Of a DNA stretch of 64,000 nt, positions 52,200-60,486 are shown piece by piece (positions within the stretch are counted from its first letter, which is position 1; each line of letters begins with the position of its first letter). Made by a program: the position numbers and the translations under genes. This DNA comes from an uncultured Bacilli bacterium (lineage in GTDB: Bacteria > Bacillota_I > Bacilli_A > RFN20 > CAG-826), in the NCBI GenBank assembly GCA_934725985.1, contig CAKVCX010000001.1:1-64000 (forward strand), read 5' to 3'. The notes beneath the pieces are model-generated. The model saw only the letters and a list, made by a program, of their open reading frames with translations, ran no database searches and was not told the DNA's origin.

Positions 52200-52757
52200 A
52201 TGAATTATTTAATTAGAAAAGGAAAGAAAGAAGATATTGCATTAATTAATTCTTTTTTATTGCAAGAAGACAACTACATGTCTCCATTTAATTTGCCTAA
52301 TACGCCCTTAATCAACCCTATAGAAAAAGAAATAGAAAGGGGAAATGTCTATATTTTAAAAAAAGGAAAAAGATTATTAGGTTTAGCCATAATTTCTAAA
52401 TCGGTAGTAGATTCATATTTTTCATTTTCTAAATCTAGCCAAAAAGAATTCGACTTACTTTATTCTCTTCCCTGGAAAGGAGAAGAAACTTTGCTAATTA
52501 ACTATTTTGCAATCGATCCAGACGAGCAAAATAAAGGATTGGGTAAAATGTTATTAAATGCATTGAAAGCAAAATACAAAGGATGTCTATTCTTAACTTG
52601 TTTTAACAGATTTAATCATCCTTATATAAATTTTTTAACAAAAAATAACTTTATAGGTCCAAAAGAAACATTAGGATTTGAAATAAGCGAAAAAAGTGGA
52701 GTGCTATATTACCTGCCTTATAAAAAGGAAGGAATTTGTAGCGATCCTATATTCTAG
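52200..52757 (+). CDS. GNAT-family N-acetyltransferase
   Basis: The 185-residue protein has the GNAT fold: NYLIRKGKKEDIALINSFL at the start, a central strand (LINYFAIDPDEQNKGLGKMLLNAL, residues about 98-121) with the acetyl-CoA loop Q-N-K-G-L-G, and the closing NHPYINFLTKNNF. The substrate is unknown. The ATG at 52200 gives a standard start; an in-frame ATG at 52155 would add 15 hydrophobic residues. It is divergent from the helicase gene. Its 3' end overlaps the convergent ABC exporter gene by 4 nt. Confidence 0.9.
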   Translation: MNYLIRKGKKEDIALINSFLLQEDNYMSPFNLPNTPLINPIEKEIERGNVYILKKGKRLLGLAIISKSVVDSYFSFSKSSQKEFDLLYSLPWKGEETLLINYFAIDPDEQNKGLGKMLLNALKAKYKGCLFLTCFNRFNHPYINFLTKNNFIGPKETLGFEISEKSGVLYYLPYKKEGICSDPIF

Positions 52758-54472
52758 CTAAGCTGAGATAAATACAAATTATAGAAGAAACCTTTTTTAC
52801 TCATAAGTTCATCGAAGTTGCCATTTTCAATCATTATCCCGTCTTTTAAAACAACAATTAAATCAGCATTTTGAATCGTTGAAAGTCTATGGGCTACAAC
52901 TAAAGAAGTTTTTCCTTTCATTAATGAATCAAAAGAAGAAGAAAGGGCCAGTTCTGTGCGTAAATCAATATTAGAGGTAGCCTCATCTAAAAGAACGATT
53001 TCAGGTTCTAATAACATTATCCTAGCAACACAAAGCAATTGCTTTTCACCGCTAGATAAATTTGATGAATTCGAAATATATGTATCATACCCATTAGGCA
53101 ATCGTCTAATAAATTCATCGGCATGAGCTTTTTTTGCTGCTGTAACAACTTCTTCTAATGTTGCATCTTTTTTTCCAAATGCAATATTATCTCTAATCGT
53201 TCCATGGCTTAACCATGTATCTTGTAAAACCATGCCAATATGAGAACGTAAATCGTGTTTGCTATATTCAGTAGTTGGCTTTCCATTTATATAAAAGCCA
53301 CCATTTTGAGGGTCATAAAAGCGCATTAGAAGATTTATTAATGTTGTCTTTCCACACCCCGTTGGACCAACGAAAGCAATCTTATGTCCGGCATATATAT
53401 CCAAAGAAAAAGAAGAAATGATTTGTCTTTTGCCATCATAAGAAAAATCTATATTCTTTGCTTGCAATGTTTTAACCTTATCCACGATTGTTTCCTTGCC
53501 TTCATCTATGTCTTCATTTTCTAAAAGCACTTCATTTACCCTTTTTAAAGAAGCTAAGGCATATAAAATATCGCTAGAGGCATCACTTATTTCGTTAAAT
53601 GGAGTCATATATTGCAAAGAATAAGTCAAAAATGAAGAAAGGGCGCCGACGCTAAATGAGACTCCTAAAGGCAAATCCTTAATCAAAATAAACGAACCAA
53701 ATAAAATCAAGATGGCATAAATGGAATTGTTGACTACCCTTGTAGCCGGGTTTATCCAACTAGCCGCAAAGGCAGCTTTAAAATTCTTGGTTTTTACTTC
53801 GTTATTCTTTGAATCGAATTCATCTTCTCTAGAAGCTTCCAATTGATACGCTTGGACCGTTTCTAAATTGGAAATCGTTTCTAATCCAAAAGAAGTTAGT
53901 TCACCAAGTTTAGCGTTTTGGTCTCTAAAATATTTAGCGTTCCTAGAAGAAATGAATTTAGAAACAAGCAAAGAAATTGGGGTTAAAATAACAACAGTTA
54001 AAGCCAAGGCGTAATTTAAATAAAACATAAAGACCAACGTAACCAATATTTGAACAACGCCTTCGTATAAGGCTCCTGCCCCATTTATTAAGCCCGTCTG
54101 AACGTTTTCAATATCTCCAATTAGTCTAAGCAACAAGTCCCCATGTCTATGGGTGTCTAGATAAGAAACGGGAACTTTATTGAATTTAGTAAAGACGTCA
54201 TCTCTCATCTTTTTTACAACGTTATGTCCTAAAATAGAAACCATAATGTCGAAAAAATATCGGAAGATAGAACCCAAAAGCAAAAAGGCAAAGGCAACAT
54301 AGAGATAATTCATTATTTCAAAATTGCCATTTTTCATTTGGTCTATGACTAATCCAGTAATAAACGGTATCGATAATTTAGAAATGACAGATAATGTTGC
54401 AAAAAGTAAAGATAAAAAAACCAAAGTAAAATTACCTTTTAAATATTTTTTTATGCTATTTAGATTTTTCAT
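52754..54472 (-). CDS. ABC exporter half, canonical ATPase subunit
   Basis: The 572-residue protein joins six membrane helices (residues about 15-300) to an ATPase domain with Walker A GPTGCGKTTLIN, Walker B IVLLDEATSNID (canonical catalytic Glu) and His in AHRLST. The signature LSSGEKQ departs from LSGGQ. It pairs with the upstream half-transporter, which overlaps it by 17 nt, to form a heterodimeric multidrug or lipid exporter of the LmrCD/BmrCD type. The substrate is not shown by sequence. Confidence 0.92.
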   Translation of the reverse strand: MKNLNSIKKYLKGNFTLVFLSLLFATLSVISKLSIPFITGLVIDQMKNGNFEIMNYLYVAFAFLLLGSIFRYFFDIMVSILGHNVVKKMRDDVFTKFNKVPVSYLDTHRHGDLLLRLIGDIENVQTGLINGAGALYEGVVQILVTLVFMFYLNYALALTVVILTPISLLVSKFISSRNAKYFRDQNAKLGELTSFGLETISNLETVQAYQLEASREDEFDSKNNEVKTKNFKAAFAASWINPATRVVNNSIYAILILFGSFILIKDLPLGVSFSVGALSSFLTYSLQYMTPFNEISDASSDILYALASLKRVNEVLLENEDIDEGKETIVDKVKTLQAKNIDFSYDGKRQIISSFSLDIYAGHKIAFVGPTGCGKTTLINLLMRFYDPQNGGFYINGKPTTEYSKHDLRSHIGMVLQDTWLSHGTIRDNIAFGKKDATLEEVVTAAKKAHADEFIRRLPNGYDTYISNSSNLSSGEKQLLCVARIMLLEPEIVLLDEATSNIDLRTELALSSSFDSLMKGKTSLVVAHRLSTIQNADLIVVLKDGIMIENGNFDELMSKKGFFYNLYLSQLS

Positions 54473-56213
54473 TCTTCTTCACCTGCGCTTCATAAATCTC
54501 TTTATAGACCAAACAAGAGGAAAGCAAATCGTCATGTTTGCCTTGCCCAATGATTTTTCCTTTATCTAAAACATAAATGCAATCACAATTTCTAATTGAT
54601 GTGGCTCTTTGGCTTACTATAATTGTCGTTAGTCCTTTTATTGAGGAGATATTTTTCCTAACTTGGGCATCGCTTTTATAATCAAGTGCGGAAGTGGAAT
54701 CATCTAAAACTAGAATTGGTCTTTGGCTTAACAAAGCTCTTGCAATCAATAGCCTTTGTTTTTGCCCACCCGAAAAATTAGTCCCGTTCTCTTCTACTTC
54801 ATGTTGATAATAATCCTTATATTTAGAAACAAATTCCATGGACAAAGATAAAGATAAGGCTTCTTCTATTTCTTCCTTGCTTGCATTAGGGTTGCCGAGT
54901 TTCAAATTAGACTCGATAGTCCCTTTAAAAAATTCAGGCTTTTGGAAGACAACGGCAAATTGCCTTCTTAATTGCTCTAAGTCCAAATCCTTTTCGTTAT
55001 CGTTGCCAAAATAAACCACACCCTTACTAGGATCGCGAAACCTATTAAGCAAACTAATTAAAGTTGATTTACCTGAACCCGTACCACCAATAAGCCCAAT
55101 TGTTTCTCCTTTTTTAATGGTTAAATTTATATTATCTAATGCATTGGTCTCGCCCCCAAAAGAAACGCAAACATCTTTTAAAGTAAGCAAGGCATCACCT
55201 TCTTTTATGTCTTCTATTGCTTTTGCAGAAGAAATGATATTGCTTTCTAAGGCAAAGAAATCATCAACCCTTTTCTTGGAGGCAAAAGCCTTCGATAAAG
55301 AAGTTACTAGTCTAGTAAACATAATTAAAGCTGCCAAAGATTGGGTCAAAAATGACATAATAGCCACAATTCCACCAATTGATAAAGAAGAGGAAAGTCC
55401 GTCTTTAGCGCCAATATAGATTATTAATATGATGGCTAAATTAACAAAAGCAAAAGTCAATGGATTTATAAAGGCATTGATTTTTGAAATTAGGATGGCT
55501 TGCTTTCTATATTTATTAGTTTCCTTCTTAAAAGAGTCGATTTCTTCTTCTTCCTTATTAAAGGCACGTATCACTCTTCCACCGACAATATCGTCATCGC
55601 CAAGTCCATTCAAACAATCCAAATGTTTTTGAAGCTCACTATATTGCCTAGGGGTTAAGTAGATGACTAAAAAGATAACACCCGCACATAAAAGCAAAGA
55701 AATTAAGACAATAAGTCCTGCTAAAGGGGAAATCAAAAACGAGCACACTATCGAACCTATTACCAAAAATGGGGCTCTAACTAGCAAACGCATGAACATA
55801 AAAACACCATTTTGCACGGAAATTGCATCAGAAGTTAGCAAATTCAAAGCCTTGGATTTCCCAAATTCTTCCACTTGCGAAATACTAAGGGTATTTAAAT
55901 GACTATATATCTCTTTTTTTAAATCATAGCTATAGCTAGTCGAAGTCTTCGAAGATATATATTGAGTTACCATCGTGGCAAAAAATCCAGCAAAGGCAAG
56001 AGCAAGAACAATTAAACAAATCGATATTATATAACTAGAATCATGAAAATTGCTTCCCCCATTAGTTAGGCCATTATCTATAACGGCCCTTACTAAAAAT
56101 GGGACAAGAAGTTCACAAATTACTTCAACCCCTTTTAAAATGGGGGCTGCAATTACTTTAAAAGAATATTTTTTTAAAATGCCAAAGCAAGTAAGTTTTC
56201 TATTATTTTTCAT
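54456..56213 (-). CDS. ABC exporter half with degenerate catalytic site
   Basis: The 585-residue half-transporter has six helices (about 15-310) and an ATPase domain with Walker A GGTGSGKSTLIS, signature FSGGQKQRLLIARAL and Walker B ILVLDDSTSALD. The catalytic Glu is Asp here, and the switch His is Gln (SQRATS). That is the inactive-site subunit typical of heterodimeric exporters. The start at 56213 has AGGAA 7 nt upstream; the longer in-frame reading to 56267 lies inside the neighbouring gene. It follows the zinc-ribbon gene by 10 nt. Confidence 0.92.
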   Translation of the reverse strand: MKNNRKLTCFGILKKYSFKVIAAPILKGVEVICELLVPFLVRAVIDNGLTNGGSNFHDSSYIISICLIVLALAFAGFFATMVTQYISSKTSTSYSYDLKKEIYSHLNTLSISQVEEFGKSKALNLLTSDAISVQNGVFMFMRLLVRAPFLVIGSIVCSFLISPLAGLIVLISLLLCAGVIFLVIYLTPRQYSELQKHLDCLNGLGDDDIVGGRVIRAFNKEEEEIDSFKKETNKYRKQAILISKINAFINPLTFAFVNLAIILIIYIGAKDGLSSSLSIGGIVAIMSFLTQSLAALIMFTRLVTSLSKAFASKKRVDDFFALESNIISSAKAIEDIKEGDALLTLKDVCVSFGGETNALDNINLTIKKGETIGLIGGTGSGKSTLISLLNRFRDPSKGVVYFGNDNEKDLDLEQLRRQFAVVFQKPEFFKGTIESNLKLGNPNASKEEIEEALSLSLSMEFVSKYKDYYQHEVEENGTNFSGGQKQRLLIARALLSQRPILVLDDSTSALDYKSDAQVRKNISSIKGLTTIIVSQRATSIRNCDCIYVLDKGKIIGQGKHDDLLSSCLVYKEIYEAQVKKNEKSK

Positions 56214-56223
56214 ATAAGTATTC

Positions 56224-57651
56224 CTATTCGTTTTTATTAGATGAAGAGGAAGCAAAACGAATTTCATTTTCCAATTTTTCTTTTATTTCTTTTAAGGTTG
56301 GCTTTAAAACCACACTTCCGCTTTTTATCTTGTTAGAATCAGTATACTTATAAAAGCACACAGTCCCGTTTTCTTCCATTTCAATTGCATCAAAACCGGC
56401 ATCTTCTTTTAAATTGCATGTTTCAATTTGATCGGAAGTAAAATGAATTAAATTGCTAGAAGAAAAACCAATGGAAAAGGAACCCGTATCAATTAAAAGC
56501 TGAGGGCATTCGCAAGATAAGTCAAAATCCAAAATGCCTTTTTGCTGATTGAATTGGATATTTTTGAATTTCCTTTTCCCTACCGGAGGCATATCAAAAA
56601 ATGAATCAAAGAAAGTATCGAAATCCAAGGTGATATTATTAGAAGAAAAAATAGGCTCTTTATTTATTCCCAAGTCATCAAAAAGGGAAAACAATTGTTT
56701 TCCAGAATTATGCTTCTTTTTTAATAATAAAGGAGTTGGTTCGAATTCCCCTAAATTATTATAATAATCGAAGGCAAACATACTAAGAAGGACATAGCGA
56801 AATAACACTTCAATGGGTGTATCTTTAAAATTCCTTATACAAATTAAGCAAAAGGCAAAACAATAATCAGAAAAAACACCTGGATTCGTCCTATCTTTTA
56901 CAAAATCATAATATAAGTCTTGAAACTGATCATCTAATAAGCCTAAAGCGTAACTAGGATCAGGAATTACATATTCTCCCATTCCAAAGCATAATGCATA
57001 TTCCAATATGCCAGCATAATTCCCTAACATTGCACTTTTAGAAAAACAAGCAAACGAATCAATGCCTAAATAATGTTTAGGGGCATGCCCATTATTTATA
57101 TAGGATCCCATAAAATAATTGGCAACTCCATTGCTAGATAAACTAGGATCACTAAAATATTTAAAAGCCAAATGATGATTTACTTTTCCAAAGCATCCGC
57201 CCGTATGGTAATAAATCCCTAATAATAGATTGGCTTTTTCAGGGGAAAATTTCTTTAACTTCCTTAAATTTTTCAAAAATAAGGTTTCCGTTTCTTTGCT
57301 TTGATCTATTTTCTTATCGACGTATGCATCTACTGCATCTAGCAAAAGGGAAGCATAAACGCAACGATGACCGGTTATGTCCTTTTTCACTTCCATTAAA
57401 GAGGAAGAAGAACAATCAAGTGCCGATGAAGAACAAATTAAAGTCGGTAAGCCGCAATGAGGGCATAACGCCGTTTCTTTGCCATTGTTAGACTTATAAT
57501 GTTTTATTTCCCTTGCATCCATCTCTTTTTGGCACATAAAACAATATGCCTTATCCGATTTAAGCAAAGACAAAGAATTATTCTCGCTTTCTTTTATATA
57601 AGACAAAGTTTTTTTGCTAAATAAAAGATAATATTCTTTTTCTAATTCCAT
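56224..57651 (-). CDS. Zinc-ribbon protein with SEL1-like repeats
   Basis: The 475-residue protein has a zinc-ribbon-like motif near its start (CFMCQKE .. LCPHCGLPTLIC, residues about 37-75). A helical region follows with SEL1/TPR-like phrases (ANLLLGIYYHTGGCFGKVNHHLAFKYFSDPS, AMLGNYAGILEYALCFGMGE, about 140-240). The end (about 370-460) is strand-rich. It is probably cytosolic, perhaps a scaffold. No ribosome site is present, but TATGAT lies 6 nt before the ATG. It is followed after 10 nt by the exporter genes, so it may help or sense that exporter. Confidence 0.7.
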   Translation of the reverse strand: MELEKEYYLLFSKKTLSYIKESENNSLSLLKSDKAYCFMCQKEMDAREIKHYKSNNGKETALCPHCGLPTLICSSSALDCSSSSLMEVKKDITGHRCVYASLLLDAVDAYVDKKIDQSKETETLFLKNLRKLKKFSPEKANLLLGIYYHTGGCFGKVNHHLAFKYFSDPSLSSNGVANYFMGSYINNGHAPKHYLGIDSFACFSKSAMLGNYAGILEYALCFGMGEYVIPDPSYALGLLDDQFQDLYYDFVKDRTNPGVFSDYCFAFCLICIRNFKDTPIEVLFRYVLLSMFAFDYYNNLGEFEPTPLLLKKKHNSGKQLFSLFDDLGINKEPIFSSNNITLDFDTFFDSFFDMPPVGKRKFKNIQFNQQKGILDFDLSCECPQLLIDTGSFSIGFSSSNLIHFTSDQIETCNLKEDAGFDAIEMEENGTVCFYKYTDSNKIKSGSVVLKPTLKEIKEKLENEIRFASSSSNKNE

Positions 57652-57767
57652 AAAAAAATCATACCACATTAAAGAAGGGGAAAAATACGTTCTTTATTAT
57701 ATAAATAGATTTATTTATGTTTTACTATCGCTTAAAAAAGAGCAAAATTAAAACGAAGGTCATAAAT

Positions 57768-58793
57768 ATGAAAATAATGTTAGATTGTTTAGGCGGGGAT
57801 TTCGCTCCCAAAGCCACCATCGAAGGCGCTAAAAATGCTTTAAAGGCAAATACTACGCTTAGTTTAGTTTTACTAGGCAAAGAAGATGAAATCAAAGAAG
57901 GATTAGGCAATAGCTTTGACCCAAATAGAGTCGAGATCATTAATGCACCGGAAAGTGTTTTAAATACAGATCACCCTGCCCTATTTTTAAAGCAAAAACC
58001 AAATTCTACTTTAGCAGTTGCTTATGAACAATTAAGAAAAAGAGAAGATATTGATGCTTTAGTATCATCTGGTCCTACAGGTGCCATTTTAACCGGAGCC
58101 GTCTTAAGACTAGGTAGAATTAAAGGAGTCGAAAGGCCAGCCCTAGTGGCAACATTGCCAACTAGAACAGGTAAATTAGTTAGAATAATCGATGCCGGGG
58201 CCAACATGGATTCAAAAAGTAGTTATTTAGTTCAATTTGCCATCATGGCCGACACTTATTTAAAACTAAATGGGGTTTCTAATCCAAGAATAGGACTATT
58301 AAATGTTGGATCAGAAGAAGGCAAAGGAAACGAACTAGCCAAAGAAACATATGCCCTTTTGAAGCAAACGAATGTCAATTTCATAGGAAACATTGAAGGC
58401 GATCACGTTTTAAAAGGAGAAGCCGATGCCGTTGTCTGCGATGGATTTTGGGGAAACGTATTTTTAAAAGCTACTGAAGAAGCCTGCTATTATGTATCAG
58501 ATTTATTTAAAGAAGCCATCTTTAAAAATATATTCACAAAATTCGGAGCCTTGTTTCAATTAAAAGGTTTAAAAAAAGTAAAAGAACCATTTAATTACGC
58601 CAAAAAAGCCTGTGCCCCATTATTAGGAACAAAAAAGATAGTTTTAAAATGCCATGGCAAATCTAACCAAGAAACAATAAAAGAAACTATATTAGAAGCA
58701 GAAAGGTTAGCTAAAGATGGTTTGATTGAAAAATTAACCAATGCCTTGGATTTAAAAGGGACCGCAGATTCGCTTCCATCTACTGCTCAATAA
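57768..58793 (+). CDS. plsX: Phosphate acyltransferase PlsX
   Basis: PlsX converts acyl-ACP and phosphate to acyl phosphate, the first step of the PlsX/PlsY route to phosphatidic acid, at the inner face of the membrane. The 341-residue protein starts MKIMLDCLGGDFAPKATIEGA and has VSSGPTGAILTGA, IDAGANMDSKSSYLVQFA and GLLNVGSEEGKGNE, all typical of the family. The ATG at 57768 has GAAGG 8 nt upstream; the in-frame ATG at 57717 would add 17 basic residues. Unusually, none of its common neighbours (fabD, acpP, rnc, rpmF) follows. Confidence 0.96.
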   Translation: MKIMLDCLGGDFAPKATIEGAKNALKANTTLSLVLLGKEDEIKEGLGNSFDPNRVEIINAPESVLNTDHPALFLKQKPNSTLAVAYEQLRKREDIDALVSSGPTGAILTGAVLRLGRIKGVERPALVATLPTRTGKLVRIIDAGANMDSKSSYLVQFAIMADTYLKLNGVSNPRIGLLNVGSEEGKGNELAKETYALLKQTNVNFIGNIEGDHVLKGEADAVVCDGFWGNVFLKATEEACYYVSDLFKEAIFKNIFTKFGALFQLKGLKKVKEPFNYAKKACAPLLGTKKIVLKCHGKSNQETIKETILEAERLAKDGLIEKLTNALDLKGTADSLPSTAQ

Positions 58794-58822
58794 AGAAAAG
58801 GAAGTGATACAACGTCACTTCC
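58790..58822 (-). terminator. Terminator of tRNA-Ser(GCU)
   Basis: GGAAGTGA / TCACTTCC with a 7-nt loop is followed on minus by TTTTCTTTATT. It lies 14 nt after the tRNA end. On plus there is no T run, so plsX is ended only weakly here. Confidence 0.75.
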
Positions 58823-58835
58823 ACACTTACAAATC

Positions 58836-58927
58836 TGGCGGAGGCGTCGAGATTCGAACTCGAGCACCGGGAAACCCGGTCTAACAGGTTAGCAACCTGC
58901 CCCCTTCGGCCTCTTGGGTACGCCTCC
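58836..58927 (-). tRNA. tRNA-Ser (anticodon GCU), CCA encoded
   Basis: Read on minus, the acceptor GGAGGCG pairs with CGCCTCC and G-CCA follows. The anticodon stem GCAGG / CCTGT holds the loop TTGCTAA with anticodon GCT, which reads AGC and AGU. The long variable arm (GACCGGGTTTCCCGGTG) and the TTCGAAT T-loop fit class II tRNA-Ser. A TATATT lies about 9 nt upstream. Confidence 0.96.
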
Positions 58928-59029
58928 GTGGCATTTAATATACAACGAAGAGAAAATAAACTCTACTATTTTGTTAATAAACGCCTAAAAAAGATAATCA
59001 AGCAACTCTAATTGCAATATAGAAATCGA

Positions 59030-60472
59030 TTAATAAGCCTTGGCAAAATAAACAACCTTATCGGCTTTTTTCCCACAAATCGGGCAAGTGGAGCCAAAGT
59101 GAGCATCGCCAACGCCGATACACCTAGCTGTCCCACCTTGGGTAATCTCTTTTACCTTAATCTCGCATTCCTCATCGCCGCACCACATCATTTTGGCATA
59201 ACCGCCTTTATTGTTTAGAACTTCTTTCAATTCTTCAACAGTATGAACTTCACTAATATGTGCATCTAGGAAAGCTTTAGCTTTTTCATACATATCATTA
59301 TGTATTTCTTTTAATAATGAAGGGATGTTATTTTCAATTTCTTCAATACTAGAAATAATCTTCTCCCCATTGACTCGTTTGGTAAGACAAATTTGATTAT
59401 TTGCTAAATCGCGTGGGCCCAGTTCGATTCTAAGAGGCACGCCTTTCATTTCCCATTGGGCAAATTTCCATCCAGGAGTATGATCGCTATCATCAACTTT
59501 GACTCTAACTCCTAAAGAATTTAATTTTGTTTCTATTTCATGACATTTAGTTAATATTCCATCCGCGTTTTGCTTAATTGGAACGATAACAACTTGAATT
59601 GGGGCAACCATAGGCGGCAAGACCAAGCCATTGTCATCGCCGTGAACCATAATAATCGCACCCAATAATCTAGTAGAAACACCCCATGAAGTTTGGTGAG
59701 GGGTTTCTAATTTATTGTTTCTACCCAAGAAATGAATTCCAAAAGCCTCGGCAAAACCTTGTCCTAAATAATGAGTCGTGCCAGATTGTAAAGCCTTGCC
59801 ATCATGCATCAAGGCTTCAATCGTATAAGTTTCGACCGCCCCGGCAAACTTTTCATGGTCAGTCTTAATGCCTTTAACAAAGGGGATGGCGAGTAAATCC
59901 TTGCCACATTCATCATAAGCCTTTAACATTGCCAAAGCGTTATTTCTAGCTTCTTCTTCAGTTTCAAATAAGCAATGACCTTCCTGCCATAAAAATTCAG
60001 CACCTCTTAAGAATGGGCGAGTTGTCTTTTCCCATCTAACGACTGAACACCACTGGTTATAAATTTTTGGTAAATCGCGATAAGAAGAAACAAGACGTTT
60101 GTACATATCGCTAAAAAGAACTTCCGAAGTTGGCCTAATAATAAGGGGGTCAGCAAGTTTTTCCCCTCCGCCAATCGTAGCCACTAGTGTTTCCGGGGCA
60201 AAACCTTCGATGTGGTCTTTTTCTTTATTAAACAAAGAAGAAGGAATTACCATTGGCAAATATACATTGCTAGAACCATTTTCTTTGAATTTCTTATTTA
60301 GGAAATTTTGTATTTCCTCCCAAATGGCATAAGAATAAGGCAAGTAATTAATAAACCCTTTAACTGAACTATAATCCATTAGTTCGGCTTTTTTACAAAC
60401 GTCAGTATACCATTGTGCAAAGTCAACATCTCTTGATGTAATAGCTTCATTTTTATTCATTTGATTTCCCAT
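59030..60472 (-). CDS. proS: Prolyl-tRNA synthetase, short archaeal/eukaryotic-like type
   Basis: This class II synthetase charges tRNA-Pro. The 480-residue protein has motif 2 region YNQWCSVVRWEKTTRPFLRGAEFLWQEGHC, the LQSGTTHYLGQGF and SWGVSTRLLGAIIMVHGDDNGLVLPP stretch, and an anticodon-binding domain (about 285-385). The zinc-binding C-terminal domain (CGDEECE .. CPICG) ends in the family's typical KAY (YFAKAY). It lacks the insertion of the long bacterial enzyme (about 570 residues). AAGGAG lies 9 nt before the ATG. It follows the GGDEF-EAL-like gene by 14 nt, so they are one operon. No T-box is visible. Confidence 0.95.
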   Translation of the reverse strand: MGNQMNKNEAITSRDVDFAQWYTDVCKKAELMDYSSVKGFINYLPYSYAIWEEIQNFLNKKFKENGSSNVYLPMVIPSSLFNKEKDHIEGFAPETLVATIGGGEKLADPLIIRPTSEVLFSDMYKRLVSSYRDLPKIYNQWCSVVRWEKTTRPFLRGAEFLWQEGHCLFETEEEARNNALAMLKAYDECGKDLLAIPFVKGIKTDHEKFAGAVETYTIEALMHDGKALQSGTTHYLGQGFAEAFGIHFLGRNNKLETPHQTSWGVSTRLLGAIIMVHGDDNGLVLPPMVAPIQVVIVPIKQNADGILTKCHEIETKLNSLGVRVKVDDSDHTPGWKFAQWEMKGVPLRIELGPRDLANNQICLTKRVNGEKIISSIEEIENNIPSLLKEIHNDMYEKAKAFLDAHISEVHTVEELKEVLNNKGGYAKMMWCGDEECEIKVKEITQGGTARCIGVGDAHFGSTCPICGKKADKVVYFAKAY

Positions 60473-60486
60473 TTGTCATTTCTCCT

